Shown here piece after piece: positions 46,285 to 55,434 of a DNA stretch of 55,434 bases. The stretch is from the NCBI GenBank assembly GCA_025055385.1, contig JANWXE010000148.1, positions 1-55,434 of the forward strand. Direction: 5' to 3'. Position 1 is the stretch's first letter; every line of letters starts with the position of its first letter. The position numbers and the translations under genes were made by a program. Under the pieces are notes generated by a model. The model ran no database searches. It saw only the letters and a list, made by a program, of their open reading frames with translations, and was not told the origin of the DNA. The stretch comes from Burkholderiaceae bacterium (GTDB taxonomy: Bacteria > Pseudomonadota > Gammaproteobacteria > Burkholderiales > Burkholderiaceae_F).

Positions 46285-48339
46285 TCATGCCGCCATGCCG
46301 TGGTGTCGTAGCAGGGCGTCGATGCGCGGTGCCCGGCCGCGGAACGCAATAAAGGAGTCGATGGCCGGGCGGCTACCACCGACGGCCAGGATCTCATCGC
46401 GGAAGCGCGCGCCGATGCGGGCATCGAGCACTTGGCCAGACTCCTCGAATGCGGCATAGCAATCGGCGGACAGGACCTCTGCCCACTTGTAGCTGTAGTA
46501 GCCTGCCGCATAGCCGCCCGAGAAGATGTGCGTGAAGGAATGCGCACTGCGGACATAATCTGGCGTGGGGGCTACCGACACTTCGCGGCGGACCTCGTCG
46601 GCCAGCCGCTGCAGATCGGCCTCGGTGGCCTGCGTCGGATCGAAGTCTGTATGCAGCCGCATGTCGAACAGGCCGAATTCGATTTGCCGCATCATCTGGA
46701 AGCCACTTTGGAAGTTTCTGGCCGCGATCATGCGATCGTACAGCGCACGCGGCAGCGGGCGGCCGTCCTCGACATGCGCCGTCAGGAACTGCAGGACTTC
46801 CCATTCCCAGGCAAAGTTCTCGAAGAACTGGCTAGGCAGTTCAACCGCATCCCATTCGACCCCGTGCAAGCCGGAAACGCCCAGTTCATCCACTTGTGTG
46901 AGCAGGTGATGCAGACCGTGACCAAACTCGTGGAATAGCGTGAGCACTTCGTCATGCGTTAACAGCGCAGGTTTGTCGCCGACCGGGCGCGAAAAGTTGC
47001 AGGTGAGGAAAGACACCGGCGTTTGGACCATCTCGCGGATCCGGCGCCGGGCGCGTGCATCGTCTTGCCAGGCGCCGCCCTGCTTGTGGTCGCGTGCATA
47101 CAGATCGAGGTAGAACTGGCCAAGCAGCTGTCCGCCACGAGTCTCAATGCGGTATAGACGTACGTCGGGGTGCCAGACCGGACCGCGGTCGGGCTGGATG
47201 GTGACCGAAAACAGCGTCTCGATGACCTTGAACAGGCCGGCGAGCACCTGCGGCTCGGGAAAATATGACTTTAACTCCTGTTCGGAGTAGGCGTACCGGG
47301 CTTCGCGCAGCTTCTCGCTCGCATACGCGATATCCCAAGCCTGCAAGTCGCGAATACCGAGCTCAGCCGCTGCGAAGTCGCGCAACTCCGCTATATCGCG
47401 CTCGGCGTACGGGCGCGCACGTTGCGCGAGGTCGCGCAAGAACGCGAGGACTGTAGCTGGGCTGTCGGCCATCTTCGTGGCAAGTGATAGTTCGGCGTAA
47501 TTAGCGAAACCGAGCAGATGTGCTGCCTCGCGGCGCAACCGCAACAATTCCAAGATCACCGCGGTGTTGTCCCACTGTGGATCACCGAGGTCGCTGGCGC
47601 GTGTGTGGTAGGCGCGGTGCAGTCGGGCGCGCAGCGTTCGGTTCGCCGCGTATTGCATCGCCGGGATGTAGCTCGGGTACTGTAGCGTAAGCTTGTAGCC
47701 GGATCGGCCATCGGCTGCGGCGGCGTCGCGGTACTGCTGCAGAACGTCCTCGGGTATGCCATCGAGCTGGGTGCGCTCTTCTATGTAGAGCGCGAAAGCC
47801 TGCGTTGCGTCAAGGACATTTTCGGCAAAGCGTGTCGACAACTGTGCGGCCCGCTCGCGCACTTCCTTGAGACGGACTTTTTGCGCCGGGGGCAGTTCGG
47901 CTCCGCCGAGCCGGAAATCGCGCAGCTCGTTTTCGATCACCTTGCGCCGGGCTGCTGACCACGCTGTAAATTCCGGACTGGCGGCAAGCGCCTTGTACTT
48001 GACGTATAGCGCTTCGTTCTGCGCGAGTTCAGTGTAGAAGGCCGTGACCTTGGGCAGGTTCGCGTTATACGCCGCGCGTAGCTCTGGCGTGTCAACCACG
48101 GCATTCAAGTGCGCGACACTGGACCAGGCGCGGGATAGGCGGTCAATAGCGTCATCCAGTGGCTCGACCACTGCCTCCCAAGTGGCCGGTGTGCGCGGAT
48201 CGGTGACGCGGGCCACTGCCGCGCGGCAGTCGGCCAGCAGCGTCTCAATGGCGGGTGTGATGTGCGCGGGCCGGATCGCGTCGAAGCGAGCCAGGCCGCT
48301 GAAATCAAGCAGCGGATTGGGGTTGCGATCAAAGGGCAT
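46285..48339 (-). CDS. prlC: Oligopeptidase A (M3 metallopeptidase)
   Basis: LFHEFGHGLHHLLTQVD HExxH site; SGLHGVEWDAVELPSQFFENFAWE. Confidence 0.97.
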   Translation of the reverse strand: MPFDRNPNPLLDFSGLARFDAIRPAHITPAIETLLADCRAAVARVTDPRTPATWEAVVEPLDDAIDRLSRAWSSVAHLNAVVDTPELRAAYNANLPKVTAFYTELAQNEALYVKYKALAASPEFTAWSAARRKVIENELRDFRLGGAELPPAQKVRLKEVRERAAQLSTRFAENVLDATQAFALYIEERTQLDGIPEDVLQQYRDAAAADGRSGYKLTLQYPSYIPAMQYAANRTLRARLHRAYHTRASDLGDPQWDNTAVILELLRLRREAAHLLGFANYAELSLATKMADSPATVLAFLRDLAQRARPYAERDIAELRDFAAAELGIRDLQAWDIAYASEKLREARYAYSEQELKSYFPEPQVLAGLFKVIETLFSVTIQPDRGPVWHPDVRLYRIETRGGQLLGQFYLDLYARDHKQGGAWQDDARARRRIREMVQTPVSFLTCNFSRPVGDKPALLTHDEVLTLFHEFGHGLHHLLTQVDELGVSGLHGVEWDAVELPSQFFENFAWEWEVLQFLTAHVEDGRPLPRALYDRMIAARNFQSGFQMMRQIEFGLFDMRLHTDFDPTQATEADLQRLADEVRREVSVAPTPDYVRSAHSFTHIFSGGYAAGYYSYKWAEVLSADCYAAFEESGQVLDARIGARFRDEILAVGGSRPAIDSFIAFRGRAPRIDALLRHHGMAA

Positions 48340-48366
48340 CGGTTAAACAAAAGAGAATCGGTTAAA

Positions 48367-49254
48367 TCAGTCTGACGCGGACTGCACACCGCGGCCACGC
48401 GCGGCGTCAACCGCTAATTCGGCTGCCCGCACGGTATTGTGCAGAAGCATCGCGATCGTCATGGGACCGACGCCGCCCGGCACGGGGGAGAGAGCGCCCG
48501 CGACATGACGGACCTGATCAAAATCGACATCACCGACAACGCGGCCATCGGGCGTGCGGTGGATGCCGACGTCAATGACGACCGCGCCCGGTTTGACCAT
48601 GTCGGCGGTGACCAGACCGCGCCGGCCGGCCGCGGCGATGAGGATGTCGGCTTGCCGTGTGATGGCGGACAGATCAGGTGTGCGCGAATGGCACAACGTG
48701 ACCGTGGCATCGGCCGCGAGCAACAACATCGCCATCGGCCGGCCCACCATGATCGAGCGGCCAATGACGACTGCGTGTTGACCCGCGGGGTTACAGCCGG
48801 CGGCTTCAAGCATGCGCATGACACCGGCCGGTGTACAAGAAGGTAACTGCGGCCGCCCGAGCAGCAGCAATCCCGCGTTTTCTGGATGCAGGCCGTCGAC
48901 ATCCTTGCGCGGGTCGATTGATTCGATGACGCGTTGAGCATCAAACGGCGGCGGCAGCGGCAACTGCACAAGAATCCCGTGCACGTTGATATCCGCATTC
49001 CATGCGCGGATGCGTGCCAGCAGCTCCTGTTGCGTGACGGTCGCTGGCAGATGAATCGCGTACGAACGGATGCCTGTTTCTTCGCACGCCTTGATCTTGT
49101 TGCGTACGTAGATGGCCGAGGCAGGGTCGTCGCCGACCAACATGACGGCCAGCCCTGGCGTAATACCGCGCGCGGTCAGTGCGGCGACGCGCGCGGCAAG
49201 TTCGCTACGAACCTGCGCAGCAAGCGCCTTGCCGTCGATTAAGCGGGCAGACAT
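48367..49254 (-). CDS. folD: Methylenetetrahydrofolate dehydrogenase/cyclohydrolase
   Basis: [52 protein letters not shown]-like; [16 protein letters not shown]. Confidence 0.96.
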   Translation of the reverse strand: MSARLIDGKALAAQVRSELAARVAALTARGITPGLAVMLVGDDPASAIYVRNKIKACEETGIRSYAIHLPATVTQQELLARIRAWNADINVHGILVQLPLPPPFDAQRVIESIDPRKDVDGLHPENAGLLLLGRPQLPSCTPAGVMRMLEAAGCNPAGQHAVVIGRSIMVGRPMAMLLLAADATVTLCHSRTPDLSAITRQADILIAAAGRRGLVTADMVKPGAVVIDVGIHRTPDGRVVGDVDFDQVRHVAGALSPVPGGVGPMTIAMLLHNTVRAAELAVDAARGRGVQSASD

Positions 49255-49306
49255 AGGAAAACGCAGAGACGTCGGGCGCGCGGATTGTACGTGTCGCCTG
49301 CCAGCC

Positions 49307-49957
49307 CTACGTCGGCGCGCTGCCACTGGTCAGCACGATGCGCATGAGGTCGGCCACGGTGTTGGCCTGCAGCTTATCCATGATATTGGCGCGGTGCGCC
49401 TCCACGGTTTTGATCGCAATGCCTAAGTCGTCGGCAATCTGCTTGTTTAAGCGGCCGGCGACAATGCGTTCCAAAACCTGCTGCTCGCGCGGCGTTAATT
49501 TGGCAAGGAGCGCGGCGTTTATGCGCTGCCGCTCGGCCGCTGCAGCCTGCTCGCGAGCGCGCACGAGCAGACGCTCAACCAAGTGCTTGAGGTCCGCCTG
49601 GTTAAACGGTTTCTCGATGAAATCGGCGGCCCCTTTTTTCATCGTCGACACCGCCATGGGTACGTCGCCATGGCCGGTGATAAAGACGATCGGCAGTTGC
49701 GCCTTGCGCGCCAAAAGCTCATCTTGCAGTTGCAAGCCGCTCTTGCCAGGCATGCGCACGTCCAGGATCAAGACAGCGATTGCTTGCGGGTCGAACGCGT
49801 CCAGAAAGGCCTCAGCACTGGCGAACGTGCGCACTTGGAAATGGCTCGCTTCCAGCAGGTACTGCAGCGAGTCGCGCACTGCCTCGTCATCGTCAACAAC
49901 GTAAACGACACCCCGGGCAGTGTCGGAATCGGTGGCGGCAGTAAACGGTTCGGTCAT
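49307..49957 (-). CDS. FixJ/LuxR-type response regulator
   Basis: [35 protein letters not shown] receiver; [46 protein letters not shown]. Confidence 0.95.
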   Translation of the reverse strand: MTEPFTAATDSDTARGVVYVVDDDEAVRDSLQYLLEASHFQVRTFASAEAFLDAFDPQAIAVLILDVRMPGKSGLQLQDELLARKAQLPIVFITGHGDVPMAVSTMKKGAADFIEKPFNQADLKHLVERLLVRAREQAAAAERQRINAALLAKLTPREQQVLERIVAGRLNKQIADDLGIAIKTVEAHRANIMDKLQANTVADLMRIVLTSGSAPT

Positions 49958-49967
49958 GGCGGCTTCC

Positions 49968-52400
49968 TCACGGGCGGAGTAGTTCGGTTTCTAGCGCCAG
50001 CGGCAGCGTGAAACGCACAACTGTACCGCCGGTTGGCTCCGGGTTCGTCTCGATCGCGATCCGTCCGTGATGGAACTCGACGATCGAGCGGCAGATGTTC
50101 AGACCCATGCCCATGCCGTCCGGTTTCGTGCTGAAGAAGGGTTCGAATAGCCGTGTCCGTTGCTCGGCGTGGATGCCGGTGCCGCGGTCAATTACGCGCA
50201 CCTCGGCCTGGCCGGACGGGCCGCTTGTTACTTCTACGTCAATGCGGCGCACGGTGGCCTGCTGCATCGCGTCGATTGCGTTCTTCAGCAGATTCAGCAG
50301 CACCTGCTCGATCAAAATGGCGTCAACGTCTAGCGGGGGCAAGTCAGGCTCGATGTGGGAACGGATCGCAATGCCTTTTTTGTCGGCTTCAATCTGCGCA
50401 AACGCAATGGCGTCCTCCACGATACGAGCCGCCGGCGTCGGCTGGCGGCGCGGCTCTGAGCGTTTCACAAACTCGCGGATGCGGCGAATAATTCCGGCAG
50501 CGCGCTGGGCCTGCTGCGCGAGTTTAGCCAGCGCCTGCTGCAGCTCCGTGTTCGACAGCGTGCCGTCACGGGCGCGGGCAAGCGTTCCCTCGCTGTAGTT
50601 GGTGATCGCCGCCAGCGGTTGGTTCAGCTCGTGTGCCAGCGAGGAGGCCATTTCGCCGAGCGTCGTCAGGCGGGCCGTGAAATGCACCTTCTCTTGCTGT
50701 TGGCGGGCGTTCTCTTCGGCAGCCTTGCGCAGCGTAATGTCGCTGGCAATCTGCAAGCGCGCGCGGTCCGTGCGTTCAGCCGCACCACCGGTAACCGTCT
50801 TCGCGGGCCATTCGATCGTGCGTGTGCGCACATCAAGCCACAGTCCAGTGGCGGCGTCAAACACTTCATCGCTGTCGCGCTGGCGCAGCGCCGCATGCAG
50901 GCGGCGGTGGCCGCTGGCATCAGCGCCGAAGCGTTCGCGATACGCGCGGTTGGCGAATAGCAGGTCCCCGCTGTCAATCGATACGACGGAGACCGCTGCT
51001 TCTAACGACTCTAAGACCGTCTTAAGGCGCTCGTGGGCCGCGGCCAGTTCCATCCGCACGCGGCGCTGCTCGGTGACGTCGATCATGGAAGTCATCCAGC
51101 CGATTTGGCGACCGCTGCCGTCCACAAGCGGGGTTGAGTGCATCTGCGAATCAAAGCGGCTGCCGTCCGGGCGGCACACGACCACCTCGACCGCATCGGC
51201 CGGCGCACCGCCGGCGAGCATCGCCGCCAGCGCCTGCCCGTTACGCTGCGCATCCTCCGGCGCCCAGTACGGGAACGGCGCGGTGCGTCCCACGAGCGCC
51301 GTCGCTGGCCAGCCGGACATCTGGCAGAAGGCGCGGTTGACGTAGCGGATCACGCCCTGCATGTCGAGCACGCGCAAGCCGACAGCCAGTGAATCCTCCA
51401 TCGCGCGTCGCAGCGCGGTCTCTGCCAGCAGCGCGCGGTCGAGCTTCCACTGCCGTGTCGTGTATCGCGCGAGCGACGCCAGCGCAACGATGACGGCTGC
51501 CGCAAGCCCGGCGACGACCCACACCAGGGCATCCCGCAGCAGCGGCGCGTCGGCGCGGTAAGCGACCGCAAGGAGCTTGACCTCCGGTGGCAGCGGCGAC
51601 ACGGTCGTCGCATATCGCAGTCCCGAGGCCTCGGTAGGTGGGAGCATCGCGTTGCTTGCGAGCGTATGCTCGCCGGCCAGTAATGCGATGCGATAACGGT
51701 CAATCGTCTCGGGTGCTACCACCTGCATCAGAAAGACGCTGGCGTCGATACGCCCGATTAGCGCACGGCCACGCGCTGATGGCAGCGGCACTATGACTGC
51801 CAAGCGCGCCGCATCATCGAAGGCGTGCGTGTAGGTCGGCGTACCAGCGGCGCGCGCGTGATTCAGCGCTGTTTCGAGCGTTGCTCCGAGCGGCGCCGGC
51901 TCGCTGGACAACGGCACGGCATCGACTTGAGCGAGCGCGCGCCCGGCATCGTCGATGTACTGCACACGAACTAGTTCATGCTTTGTGGAGAGTAACTCGG
52001 CGCCGCGCTGGCGGAAGCGCTGAACCGGATTCGCCGCAGTGCTGAGTTCGAGCGCGAGCGCGACGAGTGACTCAGCGATGGCATCCAGCCGCAGCCCGAG
52101 TTGGCGCGCTGCTGCGTCGACGTCGCGCGCCAGCGCGTCACGTTGCACCTGGTGCTGCTCCACCATCAACGCAACAAACAGGCCAGCGAGCAGAGCCACG
52201 ATGGCGGTGATGATCAGAAACGGCATCCGAGGGGCGCGCGCGCGGGCACGCGCCTGCGCTGCCTCTAAGGTGTCAAACGCATCCAATAGGGAGCGGGGTT
52301 CGCCGCCTTGCATCTGAGGAGGAGAAGCCATCGCGAGGCGATGGCGCGTCGGCATGCGACGCATATTATCGACAGCAGAGGCCGCTGCGGACGGCTGCAT
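49968..52400 (-). CDS. PAS-domain sensor histidine kinase (FixL/DctB-like), extracytoplasmic N-terminal sensor
   Basis: Two TM segments flanking a periplasmic domain, PAS repeats, LGEMASSLAHELNQPLAAITNYSEGTL, NLLKNAIDAMQQ, GMGMGLNICRSIVEFHHG. Confidence 0.93.
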   Translation of the reverse strand: MQPSAAASAVDNMRRMPTRHRLAMASPPQMQGGEPRSLLDAFDTLEAAQARARARAPRMPFLIITAIVALLAGLFVALMVEQHQVQRDALARDVDAAARQLGLRLDAIAESLVALALELSTAANPVQRFRQRGAELLSTKHELVRVQYIDDAGRALAQVDAVPLSSEPAPLGATLETALNHARAAGTPTYTHAFDDAARLAVIVPLPSARGRALIGRIDASVFLMQVVAPETIDRYRIALLAGEHTLASNAMLPPTEASGLRYATTVSPLPPEVKLLAVAYRADAPLLRDALVWVVAGLAAAVIVALASLARYTTRQWKLDRALLAETALRRAMEDSLAVGLRVLDMQGVIRYVNRAFCQMSGWPATALVGRTAPFPYWAPEDAQRNGQALAAMLAGGAPADAVEVVVCRPDGSRFDSQMHSTPLVDGSGRQIGWMTSMIDVTEQRRVRMELAAAHERLKTVLESLEAAVSVVSIDSGDLLFANRAYRERFGADASGHRRLHAALRQRDSDEVFDAATGLWLDVRTRTIEWPAKTVTGGAAERTDRARLQIASDITLRKAAEENARQQQEKVHFTARLTTLGEMASSLAHELNQPLAAITNYSEGTLARARDGTLSNTELQQALAKLAQQAQRAAGIIRRIREFVKRSEPRRQPTPAARIVEDAIAFAQIEADKKGIAIRSHIEPDLPPLDVDAILIEQVLLNLLKNAIDAMQQATVRRIDVEVTSGPSGQAEVRVIDRGTGIHAEQRTRLFEPFFSTKPDGMGMGLNICRSIVEFHHGRIAIETNPEPTGGTVVRFTLPLALETELLRP

Positions 52401-52446
52401 CGCAGCGTGAAGGTGCGCGGTGTGATTGCCACAATATGAAAAGAAA

Positions 52447-52466
52447 TAACATGATTTGAAATGTTA
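52447..52466 (+). promoter_or_regulatory. AT-rich palindrome between the two-component genes and aceE (candidate operator)
   Basis: TAACAT-N8-ATGTTA, perfect 6-bp arms, in the intergenic region. Confidence 0.45.
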
Positions 52467-52530
52467 CCAGCGCGCTGCTACAGTGCGATCCCGCGCGCCC
52501 AAGCGCGTGAGGCGCAACGAGGAGACGACC

Positions 52531-55227
52531 ATGGCCGCAAATCCCCAGGCTGCTGACGATCCAGATGCACTGGAGACGCAGGAGTGGCTTGACGCGCTTG
52601 ATGCAGTGCTCGAACGCGAGGGGCCGCAGCGCGCGCATTTCCTGTTGGAAAAGTTGATCGAGCGGGCGCGACGCTCCGGCGCCTATATCCCGTTTTCGGC
52701 CAACACCGCGTACGTCAACACGATTCCGCCGCACCTGGAGGAGAAATCGCCGGGTGACCCCGCGCTAGAAGAACGCATTCGCTCTTATTGCCGATGGAAC
52801 GCGATGGCGATGGTGGTGCGCGCCAACCGCGGCGAGGGTGACCTTGGCGGTCACATCGCCAGTTACGCCTCGGTCAGTACGCTGATGGAGGTCGGATTCA
52901 ACCATTTCTGGCGCGCGCCGCACGGCGACTTCGGCGGCGATCTCATTTACTTCCAGGGCCATTCCGCGCCCGGTGTCTATGCGCGGGCCTTCTTGGAGGG
53001 AAGGCTCACCGAGGAGCAATTGATCAACTTCCGCCGCGACGTCGACGGCAAGGGCATCACCTCGTATCCGCACCCGAAGCTGATGCCGGATTTCTGGCAG
53101 TTTCCCACCGTGTCGATGGGGCTGGGCCCGCTGCAGGCCATCTACCAGGCGCGCTTCCTGAAGTACCTGCACGCGCGCGGCATCGCCAACACCGAAGGGC
53201 GGAAGGTGTGGTGTTTCTGCGGCGATGGCGAGATGGACGAGCCAGAGTCGATGGGCGCGATTGGGATGGCGGCGCGCGAAAAACTGGACAACCTGATTTT
53301 CGTGGTCAACTGCAACCTGCAGCGGCTCGATGGCCCTGTGCGCGGCAACGGCAAGATCATTCAAGAGCTAGAGGCCGAATTCCGCGGCGCCGGCTGGAAC
53401 GTCATCAAGCTGATCTGGGGCTCCTATTGGGATCCGCTGTTGGCGCGCGACAAGGACGGCTGGCTGCTGCGGCTGATGGAGGAGACGGTCGACGGCGAGT
53501 ACCAAAACTACAAAGCGAACGACGGCGCCTTTGTGCGCAAACACTTCTTCGGCAAGTACCCGCAGACGCTGGAGATGGTGTCGCGCATGACCGACGCCGA
53601 CATCTGGCGGCTGAACCGCGGTGGTCACGATCCGCACAAGATCTATGCTGCCTACGCGGCGGCGGTCAAACATGTCGGGCAGCCGACCGTGATTCTTGCC
53701 AAAACCGTCAAGGGCTATGGCATGGGCAAGATCGGCGAAGCGAAGAACCCGACGCACCAAGTCAAGAAGCTCGACACCGAAGCGATCCGCGAATTCCGCG
53801 ATCGCTTCAATATTCCAATCCCGGACGAGAAGCTGCCAGAGGTGCCGTTTTATCGCCCGCCTGAGCACGCGCCCGAGATGAAGTATCTGCACGAACGCCG
53901 CCGGGCCCTGGGTGGCTATCTGCCGCAGCGGCGACGCAACGCCGATGAGAAGCTTAAGGTGCCGGCGCTAGAAGCATTCTCGCCCCTGCTCGAGCCGACA
54001 GCGCCAGGGCGCGAGATCAGCACCACGCAGGCCTTTGTGCGCTTTTTAACGCTGCTGGTGCGCGACAAGGTCATCGGACCGCGCGTCGTACCGATCATTC
54101 CTGACGAGGCGCGTACCTTCGGCATGGAGGGGATGTTCCGACAGCTTGGCATCTTCAGCCAGCAAGGCCAGCTGTACGAGCCGGTCGACAAAAACGAGGT
54201 GATGTATTACCGCGAGGACAAGCAGGGCCAAATTCTCGAGGAAGGCATCAACGAGGCGGGCGCGATGGCCGATTGGATCGCGGCGGCCACCAGCTATTCG
54301 ACGCACAATCGCATCATGGTGCCGTTTTACATCTTTTACTCGATGTTTGGCTTCCAGCGCGTCGGCGACCTGTGCTGGGCCGCCGGCGACATGCAGGCGC
54401 GCGGCTTCTTACTGGGCGCCACCAGCGGCCGCACGACGTTAAACGGAGAGGGGCTGCAGCACCAGGACGGCCATTCGCACATCCTAAGTTCCACTGTGCC
54501 GAATTGCATCAGCTATGACCCCACGTTCGCGCACGAACTGGCGGTGATCCTGCATCACGGCCTCAAACGTATGGTCGAGGAGCAGGAGAACGTTTGGTAC
54601 TACGTCACGGTGATGAACGAGAATTACCCGCATCCTGGCCTTAAGAAAGGCCAGGAGGAGGGAATCCTGCGCGGCATGTACCGGCTGCGCGAGGGCCCGG
54701 CCGGCAGCGGCAGCGGGTTGTCGATCCCGCGCGTGCAGCTGCTGGGCAGCGGCACAATCCTGCGCGAGGTGATCGCCGCTGCCGAGCTGCTGGAGAAAGA
54801 CTGGGGCGTGGCCGGCGACGTCTGGAGTGTGACCAGTTTCACTGAGCTGCGGCGCGACGGTATTGACTGCGAGCGTTGGAACCTGCTGCATCCGACCGCG
54901 CCACCCCGCAAGCCATACGTGACGCAGCAGCTGGAGCGCACGGCCGGCCCGATTGTCGCGGCGACCGATTACATGCGGCTGTTCGCCGACCAGATCCGGC
55001 CGTACATCCCGCGCGGGCGCGAGTACCGCGTGCTCGGCACCGACGGCTTCGGCCGCTCCGACACGCGCGCCAAGCTGCGCGAGTTCTTCGAGGTGGACCG
55101 CCGTTTCGTCACCATCGCGGCCCTGAAGGCGCTGGCCGAGGAGGGCGTGCTGCCGTTGTCGCGCGTGGCCGAAGCGATCCAGAGGTACGGCATCGACCCC
55201 GAGAAGCCGAATCCGGCCCGCGCCTGA
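52531..55227 (+). CDS. aceE: Pyruvate dehydrogenase E1 component (homodimeric type)
   Basis: FSANTAYVNTIPPHLEEKSPGDPALEERIRSYCRWNAMAMVVRANR; WCFCGDGEMDEPESMGAIGMAAREKLDNLIFVVNCNLQRLDGPVRGNGKI. Confidence 0.98.
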   Translation: MAANPQAADDPDALETQEWLDALDAVLEREGPQRAHFLLEKLIERARRSGAYIPFSANTAYVNTIPPHLEEKSPGDPALEERIRSYCRWNAMAMVVRANRGEGDLGGHIASYASVSTLMEVGFNHFWRAPHGDFGGDLIYFQGHSAPGVYARAFLEGRLTEEQLINFRRDVDGKGITSYPHPKLMPDFWQFPTVSMGLGPLQAIYQARFLKYLHARGIANTEGRKVWCFCGDGEMDEPESMGAIGMAAREKLDNLIFVVNCNLQRLDGPVRGNGKIIQELEAEFRGAGWNVIKLIWGSYWDPLLARDKDGWLLRLMEETVDGEYQNYKANDGAFVRKHFFGKYPQTLEMVSRMTDADIWRLNRGGHDPHKIYAAYAAAVKHVGQPTVILAKTVKGYGMGKIGEAKNPTHQVKKLDTEAIREFRDRFNIPIPDEKLPEVPFYRPPEHAPEMKYLHERRRALGGYLPQRRRNADEKLKVPALEAFSPLLEPTAPGREISTTQAFVRFLTLLVRDKVIGPRVVPIIPDEARTFGMEGMFRQLGIFSQQGQLYEPVDKNEVMYYREDKQGQILEEGINEAGAMADWIAAATSYSTHNRIMVPFYIFYSMFGFQRVGDLCWAAGDMQARGFLLGATSGRTTLNGEGLQHQDGHSHILSSTVPNCISYDPTFAHELAVILHHGLKRMVEEQENVWYYVTVMNENYPHPGLKKGQEEGILRGMYRLREGPAGSGSGLSIPRVQLLGSGTILREVIAAAELLEKDWGVAGDVWSVTSFTELRRDGIDCERWNLLHPTAPPRKPYVTQQLERTAGPIVAATDYMRLFADQIRPYIPRGREYRVLGTDGFGRSDTRAKLREFFEVDRRFVTIAALKALAEEGVLPLSRVAEAIQRYGIDPEKPNPARA

Positions 55228-55272
55228 GGCAACAGCGACTGCACAGGACGACAACCGGCGCAGGAGAGGGCG

Positions 55273-55434
55273 ATGGGCAACGTGGTCGAGGTGAAGGTGC
55301 CGGACATCGGCGATTTCAAGGATGTGGAGGTGATCGAGCTGCTGGTGAAGCCGGGCGATACGGTGCGGCGGGAGCAGTCGCTGATCACGGTGGAGTCGGA
55401 CAAGGCGTCGATGGAGATTCCGTCGCCGGCGGCG
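55273..55434 (+). CDS. aceF: Dihydrolipoamide acetyltransferase (E2), N-terminal lipoyl domain, truncated by window end
   Basis: [54 protein letters not shown]. Confidence 0.95.
   Translation, partial: MGNVVEVKVPDIGDFKDVEVIELLVKPGDTVRREQSLITVESDKASMEIPSPAA

Overview
The window is about 55 kb of GC-rich chromosomal DNA. Gene content and order look like a Burkholderiales-type betaproteobacterium (inference from protein recognition, no search run). Most of it is conserved housekeeping synteny: ffs-dnaX-ybaB-recR; a NitT/TauT-type ABC operon; a TPR membrane protein convergent with a rhomboid protease; transaldolase; carAB-greA-yhbY-rlmE-ftsH-folP-glmM; an SPW-repeat protein and an ArsC-like reductase divergent from pstSCAB-phoU-phoBR; three tRNAs (Pro, Arg, His); greB-spoT-rpoZ-gmk-yicC; a Ser/Thr kinase and PP2C pair; rph-rdgB-hemW; glnA-DUF4124-ntrBC; xth, a glutaredoxin-like protein, prlC, folD; a FixL/FixJ-like two-component system divergent from aceE; and the start of aceF. 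I see no mobile elements, CRISPR arrays, rRNA or obvious defence island. I did not find a clear new multi-gene system. The most interesting signals are noncoding: (i) a structured leader with nested perfect inverted repeats before the NitT-type ABC operon; (ii) a four-arm, mutually exclusive hairpin or tandem operator before carA; (iii) two oppositely oriented Pho-box-like sites between arsC and pstS; (iv) a cluster of NtrC-like sites, an extra 14-bp palindrome and a sigma-54 promoter before glnA; (v) an AT-rich palindrome between the two-component genes and aceE; (vi) a large stem-loop between pstS and pstC; and (vii) a roughly 600-bp coding-poor segment with a strong hairpin.
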